Made by a program: the position numbers and the translations under genes. A stretch of DNA of 64,000 bases from Siphonodentalium dalli (lineage: Eukaryota; Mollusca; Scaphopoda; Gadilida; Siphonodentaliidae). Shown one piece after another: positions 25,701 to 37,700 of the stretch (within the stretch, counting starts at the first letter, position 1; every line of letters begins with the position of its first letter). Location: positions 15,128,440-15,192,439 of the forward strand of contig CP136061.1 in NCBI GenBank assembly GCA_032622095.1, given 5' to 3'. The notes below the pieces were generated by a model. It was not told the origin of the DNA and did no database searches. It saw nothing but the letters and a program-made list of their open reading frames with translations.

Positions 25701-28700
25701 AATGACCAGGGCAACAATGACCAACAGCAACAATGACCAGGGCTACAATGACCAACAGCAACAATGACCAACAGCAACAATGACCAACAGCAACAATGAC
25801 CAACAGCAACAATGACCAACAGCAACAATGATCAACAGCAACAATGACCAACAGCAACACTGACCAACAGCAACAATGACCAACAGCAACAATGACCAAC
25901 AGCAACAATGACCAACAGCAACAATGACCAGGGCAACAATGACCAACATCAACAATGACCAACAGCAACAATGACCAACAGCAACAATGACCAACAGCAA
26001 CAATGACCAACATCAACAATGACCAACAGCAACAATGACCAACAGCAACAATGACCAACATCAACAATGACCAACATCAACAATGACCAACAGCAACAAT
26101 GACCAACAGAAACAATGACCAGGGCAACAATGACAACAGCAACAATGACCAACAGCAACAATGACCAACAGCAACAATGACCAACAGCAACAATGACCAA
26201 CAGCAACAGTGACCAACAGCAACAATGACCAGGGCAACAATGACAACAGCAACAATGACCAGGGCAACAATGACAACAGCAACAATGACCAGGGCAACAA
26301 TGACCAACAGCAACAATGACCAACAGCAACAATGACCAACAGCAACAATGACCAACAGCAACAATGACCAGGGCAACAATGACAACAGCAACAATGACCA
26401 GGGCAACAATGACAACAGCAACAATGACCAGGGCAACAATGACCAACAGCAACAATGACCAGGGCAACAATGACAACAGCAACAATGACCAGGGCAACAA
26501 TGACCAACAGCAACAATGACCAACAGCAACAATGACCAACATCAACAATGACCAACAGCAACAATGACGAACAGCAACAATGACCAACAGCAACAATGAC
26601 CAACAGCAACAATGACCAACAGCAACAATGACCAACATCAACAATGACCAACAGCAACATTGACCAGGGCAACAATGACCAACAGCAACAATGACCAACA
26701 GCAACAATGACAACAGCAACAATGACCAACAGCAACAATGACCAACAGCAACAATGACCAACAGCAACAATGACCAGCAGCAACAATGACCAACAGCAAC
26801 AATGACCAGGGCAACAATGACCAACAGCAACAATGACCAACAGCAACAATGACAACAGCAACTAGAATGCACTCAGAGAGATGCCAACGTGCGCAAAAAT
26901 GTAATAAACAATAATTAAACAAATAATTTCACTGTATTTTACTTAATTTATTTAATTTAATTTAATGTTAGCAAAAAAAGACAATTACTCTTTCTCATTT
27001 CATCACAGATAAAAGGCAAATTACTATATTAATCATTTAAGTTATTAAAACCAATTCCATGTTGCCGAAAGGATGATACTTTAATATCGATTACATTTTT
27101 TTCAGCGGCATATTTTGATTTTCATTTTCCGATAGTCAAAGTTGACCAAAGGAGAAATTATAAGAAATAATTAATACAATTTGTGTAAATATTGATAGCA
27201 GCCAATATGCAACAATAAATATCAATAATTAATCAATAATTAATCAATAACGATCATTTTATGTAATAATAAACTCTTCAAACGGTGTTTGTGTCAACAA
27301 ATGCGTTTTGTTTTGTGTTACGTCATTCGTCGTATTTGACCCGGAACTCGGCTGAAGGTTAGGCTATTCAGCCTATTGCGTCGAATTACGAAATCGCGTT
27401 TTGAATGTCTCTCTTTTCCCGCACGATAAAAAGAGGTCTTCGCACGAACAAAAAATGATAAAACTTCCCAATTATAAGTAAAAATACCCAAATGAAGGAG
27501 TCTATGTATGTCCCGAAGGAGTCTATAGACTCTTTGATGTAGAGTTCTGATGGAGAAAATGTAGGTCGATCTATTTTTGTCATAACTCTGACGTATTTTG
27601 ACCTGGGAGAAAAAATCTAAATCCAGGCTCACTACGAGCATGCCAGTTTTAAATATAGAAACATGGAATCCTGACAAATGGCGATATCGGCGACAAACTA
27701 ATAATCGAAAAAAACACATAAAATAAACATAGCAAAAACGCGGCACAGTAAAAATGTCAGAACGCCACAGGGTTTTACGTCGTTTTGGTGACGTCATGGA
27801 GTGTGACACCAACCTACGAATCTGTCTGATCGCCATACTGTTTCGCGAGCGCACGTAACAATGACCAACAGCAACAATGACCAACAGCAACAATGACCAA
27901 CAGCGACAATGACCAACAGCAACAATGACCAACAGCAACAATGACAACAGCAACAATGACCAACAGCAACAATGACCAGGGCAACAATGACCAACAGCAA
28001 CAATGACCAGGGCAACAATGACCAACAGCAACAATGACCAGGGCAACAATGACCAACAGCAACAATGACAACAGCAACAATGACCAACAGCAACAATGAC
28101 AACAGCAACAATGACCAGGGCAACAATGACCAGGGCAACAATGACCAACAGCAACAATGACCAGGGCAACAATGACCAACAGCAACAATGACCAACAGCA
28201 ACACTGACCAACAGCAACAATGACCAACAGCAACAATGACCAACAGCAACAATGACCAACAGCAACAATGACCAGGGCAACAATGACCAACAGCAACAAT
28301 GACCAGGGCTACAATGACCAACAGCAACAATGACCAACAGCAACAATGACCAACAGCAACAATGACCAACAGCAACAATGACCAACAGCAACAATGATCA
28401 ACAGCAACAATGACCAACAGCAACACTGACCAACAGCAACAATGACCAACAGCAACAATGACCAACAGCAACAATGACCAACAGCAACAATGACCAGGGC
28501 AACAATGGCCAACATCAGCAATGACCAACAGCAACAATGACCAACAGCAACAATGACCAACAGCAACAATGACCAACATCAACAATGACCAACAGCAACA
28601 ATGACCAACAGCAACAATGACCAACATCAACAATGACCAACATCAACAATGACCAACAGCAACAATGACCAACAGAAACAATGACCAGGGCAACAATGAC

Positions 28701-31700
28701 AACAGCAACAATGACCAACAGCAACAATGACCAACAGCAACAATGACCAACAGCAACAATGACCAACAGCAACAGTGACCAACAGCAACAATGACCAGGG
28801 CAACAATGACAACAGCAACAATGACCAGGGCAACAATGACAACAGCAACAATGACCAGGGCAACAATGACCAACAGCAACAATGACCAACAGCAACAATG
28901 ACCAACAGCAACAATGACCAACAGCAACAATGACCAGGGCAACAATGACAACAGCAACAATGACCAGGGCAACAATGACAACAGCAACAATGACCAGGGC
29001 AACAATGACCAACAGCAACAATGACCAGGGCAACAATGACCAACAGCAACAATGACCAACAGCAACAGTGACCAACAGCAACAATGACCAGGGCAACAAT
29101 GACAACAGCAACAATGACTAGGGCAACAATGACAACAGCAACAATGACCAGGGCAACAATGACCAACAGCAACAATGACCAACAGCAACAATGACCAACA
29201 GCAACAATGACCAGGGCAACAATGACAACAGCAACAATGACCAGGGCAACAATGACAACAGCAACAATGACCAGGGCAACAATGACCAACAGCAACAATG
29301 ACCAACAGCAACAATGACCAACAGCAACAATGACCAACAGCAACAATGACCAGGGCAACAATGACCAACAGCAACAATGACCAACAGCAACAATGACCAA
29401 CAGCAACAATGACCAACAGCAACAATGACCAACATCAACCATGACCAACAGCAACAATGACCATCAGCAACAATGACCAACATCAACAATGACCAACATC
29501 AACAATGACCAACAGCAACAATGACCAACAGAAACAATGACCAGGGCAACAATGACAACAGCAACAATGACCAACAGCAACAATGACCAACAGCAACAAT
29601 GACCAACAGCAACAATGACCAACAGCAACAGTGACCAACAGCAACAATGACCAGGGCAACAATGACAACAGCAACAATGACCAGGGCAACAATGACAACA
29701 GCAACAATGACCAGGGCAACAATGACCAACAGCAACAATGACCAACAGCAACAATGACCAACAGCAACAATGACAACAGCGACAATGACCAGGGCAACAA
29801 TGACAACAGCGACAATGACCAACAGCAACAATGACCAACAGCAACAATGACCAACAGCAACAATGACCAACAGCAACAGTGACCAACAGCAACAATGACC
29901 AGGGCAACAATGACCAACAGCAACAATTACCAACAGCAACAATGACCAACAGCAACAATGACCAACAGCAACAATGACCAACAGCAACAATGACCATCGC
30001 CACGAGATGCATCACAACCACATCCCCATATATGTATACACAGACTATTTTTACTGTAGTGACTACTGTGGGATACTTAATAAAACATTTGACATATGAA
30101 ATGCATTGCTAGGCCCTGTCATAGGACTACATTATACATGCATTCGTCTGATAATCTATTGATATCCTATATTTTTCTTGAATCGAAAAGGACACGTAAT
30201 TCTGAACAAATGTACGACAGTGTAGAACCGCCACTTCCTCTTCTGCTAATAACGTGTTTTAGCAAGTTATTAACTATACAGCTGCACATGACTACTGTTC
30301 GAATTTTGAACTGGACAAAGCATGGTACATATCTGAGGCCGTGATCCGTTAATCCCCATACACACTGAGACAGGTGTGAAACAGTACTAGACTCAAACAG
30401 TCAACAATCGTCAAGTCGTTATTCAAAGACGCATTAGACGACAGAAACGTGATGCAGGAATAAACGGGAAAACCAAACTTTACCGTTGGTAAAACGGTGC
30501 ATGGATAACATATTGATCTTAAATATTGTGAAACCCGGCCAAATCAACCACCCGCCTTGAAGAAATGTACGACCGAAGTGGACGATCAGCTAAGCCATAC
30601 CCTCCGGCCGATGCCTCGTGTGGTACGGCCACCCTAAAACCACCTGGATAGGGTGCCACATTGGGGATTATTATCCCTCGCGGTGGGGCTGCAGGTATTT
30701 GCTACGGGCGTTATGGATTGTCATTGAATGTCAATAATACAGCAACAAATTATAGAACACCTATCGTGATTTGAGTGAGTCCCTGCGGTCGCTCGTTGAA
30801 AACTGATAGTTTCACTGCTAGTCACTCATGAAATAATTATGGTGTTCATTCAAAAACCATAGGTATCCTCTATTTATTATATGCCAATGTTGAATTTAGA
30901 CATTTTTTAGAAATTGACTCCCAAATGAGTTGAAAAGATTCCACAATGTTTCCATAGGATCATCAGTTGGAGATTGCTGAATCTATGCAAAAACAAATTT
31001 CCGGCCAACGTGAAAAGGTCAGATACATCCTTACTTCCACTATTATATTGATATTTCACTATTATAGTGGTATATGAGCATAACATATGCATGCTTCCTT
31101 TATTTGCATCAGGAGTAGAAGACGGCGCATAACAGTGGACAGCTAAATTTCACTCTTAACAATATTGCAGCGAATGAACAGTCTTGAGACAAAATACTTT
31201 GCGCCAGCTTTATTATTCAATAACATTACTAATATATGCCTCTCTAATTAATGTCAACAACAGAACATAACATTTAAACTAATTGAATGTTAATTGACTC
31301 ATTGAGTTGCTTATCGTGTGCCGTCATGATTAATCATTATCCTGGACAAAATAGATGTATGATACCGAATTAGAGCGACACTGATTTTGAATAATTTTGT
31401 GAAATATGTTTTGGATTATCCCTCTTTTATCAAATTCACAAAACGGTAATGGTCATATACCACTATAATAGAGGAATTCAGGATGTGCCTGACTTGGTGA
31501 ATACTGCTTAAAACTTTAAGATTCTTACCTGTTCAATCCCAGAAAATATAGGTAACTTTCGGCAAATATATTGATATCGTATGGCGCAAACTTAAGTAGT
31601 ATGAATATTGAACGAATAAGTTCCTCCTCAGCTTCATCAAAGACTTTCCCATTAAGATATATAACCAGCCTTCCAGTAGCTGAAATAACGAAACACACCA

Positions 31701-34700
31701 ATCATTAGATATATAACCAGCCTTCCAGTAGCTGAAATAACGATAAATGCCAATTAATAGTTATAAATCAACCCAAGCCTTAGAATGCTAATTAAATTAA
31801 GATTGGGTAAATCATTGTCCCGTTAAATTATGCAATTGACTAGTGTCAGATTATTTAACCTTTCAGTGTTGTAAACCATGAGGCGCAATATTCCAACAAT
31901 GTACATATATTTGTTGAAAATGATGCATGTTAGAACGAATATCATCACGTATTACTTAAAGATACTCAATCCGATCAGACGGTCCCCATGCCATCAAGAT
32001 GCAACAACAACAACATTTCTTCAAAATGCACTTAAGTTATCAGAATCGATTTACTGCAACAAAATAATGCTAAAAAAAACTGTCAACTATGGTATCAAAT
32101 TTCCCAAAACTTGTTATTTATCAACATTTTGTTCAACAAAATATGGCCGTATTATCACTTGATTTTAGAGTTATCCATCTTAATCCGCAATTTTGTCCGA
32201 GACCCTCCGTTTTACTACGTGTTTCTGGGCCACATATTATTACACATCTCGAGAAATAACAAACTTTAAAAACCGATATCTAATCACTTTGAGCTTTGAT
32301 TAGTGGGTTCCTCGAACTCGAATCAAATACTGTTCACCCTCGAAGCCAAATAAATAGTAATTTAGGATCGTCTGATCGGATTGAGTACCTTTAAAACAAA
32401 CATGCGCTTATGATATACACCTTGTGTGTTCAACTTTTAAGAAAGCACCCCACTACGGTCGACACTTTGTATATACACGTTCATGTTGCACAAAGATACA
32501 TAATATATAATTGTCATAACCCTTTCATGGCGGGAGCTGCGCTGGCCGTGGGTGCAGCGTTAAAGATACTGTGTCAGTGCCTCCTCTTATATGTGAGTCT
32601 CCCATTTGGAGCCTTCCACATATTACAGTGAATGCATTGACAGGGTATGTGCAAACTTTCTGGACGCTCCGGACATGGAAGGTTAAATATATGCACTTAC
32701 ATGGCTGATGCACATGTTCGCAAGTTTTATTTAAACAAGGAATGTCAGTCTCGTTGCATATCCTTCCAGTCCAAGATGGCGGACACTCGCAGAAAAATCC
32801 GTGCTCTTTTCTGTGACATTTGCCCGCATTTGCGCACATGTTTTCCGCGCATGCGTGAGACTCATTACAATCTTTTCCAATTTTGCCGTTATTGCATTCA
32901 CAAAAATGTCTTCCACTATCGACCTTACAACTTTGCTTTTCACCACACGGGTTTGGATTACAAAGGTCAATTTCTCGATCACAGAGCTTCCCTGCCATCC
33001 CAATAGGACACACACACATTACATCGTCTCCACTCACGACGCACGTGCTTCCACGGAAACATGGGTTAGGTTCGCACAAGTTCGCTTTATGTTCGCAACT
33101 TGTACCAGACGATCCTTCCGGACACTTGCATACATAGTCCGACCCTTGTTGTTCACATACAGCGTGTGATGGGCATGGTGGTTCACAGTGGTTAATGTCT
33201 TTCTCACAAAGTAGTCCGGTCTTGTCAAGAGGGCACATACAAACGTGTCTGCCGTATTTTACTTCGCACTTGGAATCGCCGTGACATGGGTTCGGATCAC
33301 ATGGGTTTATCCTGCTTTCGCAGTTTCGCCCCGTTAACGACTCTGGACATTCACATGTGTAGTGGTCTACCATATCATGACATGTCGCTTCCCCACGACA
33401 AGGTGACGATGAACACGCCTGCATGCTGACGTCACATAAATCTCCGGTCCAACCGGAAGCGCATTCACAACGAGGAGAGACGAGTTCTATGCACGTGCCT
33501 CCGTTATTGCACGTGACATCTGCGCACATATCCACTTCAGTGTCACAATATTTTCCTGAAAAATAAATGGCAATCATCAAATATTTGAGTGCACGAATGC
33601 GATATTACCACCGTAGCATGGTATTACGTCATCAGAAGGCACAACATAATGAGAAGCATTAGTTTTAATTTGAAGCTGCCCACATTCCGAAGTTATTGTG
33701 ACCAATTTGAACTCATAATTTACTATGACAACCGCCTTATCATGCATGCTGAAGGGTACACGGGTTTGCTATCAACACTGGCGTTACTTAAACTGTTTTC
33801 CCAAAAGTTTGGCGCCCATCAGCAGTTTTCAGTTCATTTTAGTTTTCTTTGGAAGTAAACAATTATTCTCTGAAAACTAAGCGCAACTTAGAACAAGATT
33901 TCAAAATCTGATTACCGTTCAGCAATTGTTCAAAACATGTATACCCACGTCAGCGTTATCATACTGGCGTTACAGTGGATGACAAACAACCGGTCCCTAT
34001 CACCATAAAACAAGTTTGTAAAAACAACAAAATCATTCAACATTTATATGCGACACCAGTGATTATAAATGGTGGTGTTATAGACATATATATGCGACAC
34101 CAGTGATTATAAATGGTGATGTTATGGACACCACGTTTGGTGTGAGCTCATTCCGAGACAAAGACGAATAGCTGTTTGAAAACAAATATTGCTACTCGTT
34201 TGTGGGAAATTAGGATGTTCGTCGTTGAGGGAAATTCCTCCGCCTCGAATGTCAGTAATACGAACACGAGTATATATATACAGATGATACATTTGTCTTT
34301 TCCGCGAATGGCATAATTGACGGTAGCCACTCAAAAACACTAGATATGATCTTTATTATACACAATTGCAAAGACATTTACCATTTATGACAATAAATGT
34401 TCACGCTATCGCCTTCAATAAATGTTCACGCTATCGCCTTCAATAAATGTACCAAAGCTAACTTCTGATCGCTGCCCGTTAACGCAATCTTACTTCACCA
34501 TCATCATAATAGAGACATACAATTATTCGATTCCGTTTCTTCCTTCGAATTGTCATGCAACATTTTAGATATACTGTTATTGGAACTTTTATTATTGAAA
34601 GTGAATATAATTCAAATTAAAACAATAACAAGTGGTTCCTTAACTTTGTAGCCGAGCCCCTTGTTATGATTATGATGTACTGCAGGGATCATACCTGTAA

Positions 34701-37700
34701 ATCCTGGCGGGCATCTACACGTATAATCGTTAAGTTCATCCTGACTGCACGGTGATCCTACCTGTAAATCCTGGCGGGCATCTACACGTATAATCGTTAA
34801 GTTCATCCTGACTGCACGGTGATCCTACCTGTAAATCCTGGCGGGCATCTACACCTATACTCGTTAAGTTCATCCTGACTGCACGGTGATCCTACCTGTA
34901 AATCCTGGCGGGCATCTACACGTATAATCGTTACGTTCATCCTGACTGCACGGTGATCCTACCTGTAAATCCTGGCGGGCATCTACACGTATAATCGTTA
35001 AGTTCATCCTGACTGCACGGTGATCCTACCTGTAAATCCTGGCGGGCATCTACACGTATACTCGTTAAGTTCATCCTGACTGCACGGTGATCCTACCTGT
35101 AAATCCTGGCGGGCATCTACACGTATACTCGTTAAGTTCATCCTGACTGCACGGTGATCCTACCTGTAAATCCTGGCGGGCATCTACACGTATAATCGTT
35201 AAGTTCATCCTGACTGCACGGTGATCCTACCTGTAAATCCTGGCGGGCATCTACACGTATACTCGTTAAGTTCATCCTGACTGCACGGTGATCCTACCTG
35301 TAAATCCTGGCGGGCATCTACACGTATACTCGTTAAGTTCATCCTGACACGTGGCACCATTCATGCAGTCGTTACCAAGGCAGTTATCGGCTCTCTCCTC
35401 ACATATGGTCCCTGTCCACCCACGTGGACACTTGCAGCGTACTCCTGAGTCGGTTTCTGCGCAGCTTCCGCCGTTAAGACACGTATTTCCAGCACAGACA
35501 CGCGATAGCTGGTCGCATTTAGTCCCTGTTACATAAACAGTAACCATAGTTTGTAGTTTACAAGCAACTAAATAAATAGTTTTACATTTCTTGAAGTCAT
35601 AGAAAAAGTTACAAAAATGTGTGTGTTACATATAATGTTATCATGCGCAATGATATGGTATATATAAGTTACCAACAATAGCATAGAGTTGTGCTTCTTT
35701 TATGCGCATAACAGTTAACAAGCCTCACAGATTAAGTTATAATCCGCAATGATGTGGTGTATGTTACAATTACATAGAGTTACGCTCCTTTAACTTGTTT
35801 ATGACCGGAGCTGCATTGGGGGCAGCATTAAGGTTACACTGGTGTAAATGTTTTCCATAGGACTCAGTGCTAACGTTTTAGCGTATAGTGTTGGCAATAT
35901 AAATGTTGGGTCCAAAATTTTCTTTAAATCTGAAAAATTGACATTTTGGGAAACTTTTTACCAAAAAAAATCATGTCTGTCTAGCAGGGAATTCGCCTTT
36001 AAATCTGATGTTTTCGTAACTAGTGTCAGAACCGCATAAAAAAATACAGTCATATTTTAGACCACACCAAAAAATTCAAACTTCACTACAAAGGGTTAAT
36101 TCCTGTGCCAATGGTTATTTTACCTATGGGAAATCATAGGGAAGAGGTGTGATGATTTTTTTATGTGAAAAGCACACAAGGCTATTGACCAATCAGGGCA
36201 CAGTGTCTATTTTATTCTCTCCTATATATTCCTCCCGCATCCGCTAGATGTCACTCGGAACCTTATTTACACCAGTGTAACCTAAAGCGATAGCCCGCTT
36301 TTTCGCGGAATAATTGTAACTCCCTACATTTCTTCAGAATTGCCCATCAATGGAAAAAATGTGTTCAAAAACAATATCACTTCTGTGGTTCTTTATTTAT
36401 CACACACAATTTAACCCCACCCTCTTTAACAAATTATTCATCAAAAAAGCACAATTTTCCACCACCAGTCATGTTCAGGCCCCATTTCACTCAGTTTTAG
36501 GGGTCTGGTGTTGCAAACTTGGATCAGCCATGGAAGACTGTTCAATATTCTTTCCATGAGAGAACTTCTGGTGATGTGCGGTCATTGAGTCCAGATCTGA
36601 TCAGCTGAGCATCAAGCGCATGACTTTATCAGCACATTGAAGAATAAAATATGACATTTTCAGGTCTGCAAGGGTGATCCAAGATAACTGGATGTGGGTG
36701 TATATTGAATTAGTTGAATAAAGATATGCTCTCTTTGAATTGCTGAAGCATTTTCTTAAATGTGTCCAAGTTTTAGTGCTATTAACCTTCAAATGACCAT
36801 ACCCACCAGTGGAAATGACACACTTTTATGATATATATCTGTATATCACTGGCTATAAAATCCAAAATACTTGTTAAATTAGGTTCTTATAACAATTGAT
36901 ATATGTGTCGTTGACATGCCCATGTTATGGGTCATTTGCATTATCATGTGACTATTACCACCTTGAAATTTTTTGAAAATACCTTGAAAAATTGGCATTT
37001 TTTATGAAAAATCTTACTATTTTTTTGGCTGATGTAAGTGAAAGAAGACATCAGCAGCAAGAATAGCCACATCAAGCATGAGATATTCATTGGACTGAAA
37101 GACCAGGCTCTGTAAAATGCATTAAAATGCTTTAAAGTGACTCACAGGAATCAAAAATGATAAAAAGCTATTTTTTCCCTTTAGGTTACACTGGTGTAAA
37201 TGTTTTCCATAGGACTCAGTGCTAACGTTTTAGCGTATAGTGTTGGCAATATAAATGTTGGGTCCAAAATTTTCTTTAAATCTGAAAAATTGACATTTTG
37301 GGAAACTTTTTACAAAAAAAAATCATGTCTGTCTAGCAGGGAATTCGCCTTTAAATCTTATGTTTTCGTAACTAGTGTCAGAACCGCATAAAAAAATACA
37401 GTCATATTTTAGACCACACCAAAAAATTCAAACTTCACTACAAAGGGTTAATTCCTGTGCCAATGGTTATTTTACCTATGGGAAATCATAGGGAAGAGGT
37501 GTGATGATTTGTTTATGTGAAAAGCACACAAGGCTATTGACCAATCAGGGCCCAGTGTCTATTTTATTCTCTCCTATATATTCCTCCCGCATCCGCTAGA
37601 TGTCACTCGGAACCTTATTTACACCAGTGTAACCTTAAGATAATGTGTTATTGCATTCTCGAGCCTCGCATATATAAGAGAATGCACTGACTTACAAGAC

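Noticed and set aside
23919-29997. Very long minus-strand ORFs (up to 415 codons) rich in Leu, Val, Cys and Trp
   Set aside because: They arise because the 15/16-bp repeat lacks stop codons in all three minus frames; no domain, no splice context, and the product is pure repeat.
30907-31049. Possible extra exon (SGSKDVSDLFTLAGNL) after exon 31529-31679
   Set aside because: It is phase-compatible with an acceptor at about 31050, but no good donor follows and the exon at 22585-22759 fits the same phase with strong sites at both ends.
34122-34340. 72-codon minus-strand frame between EGF exons
   Set aside because: No cysteine pattern of EGF type, no splice signals in phase, and interrupted context with short tandem duplications.
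35832-37634. Ordinary LTR retrotransposon
   Set aside because: The direct repeats do not begin TG and end CA, carry inverted ends of their own, and no primer-binding site, gag or pol is visible.
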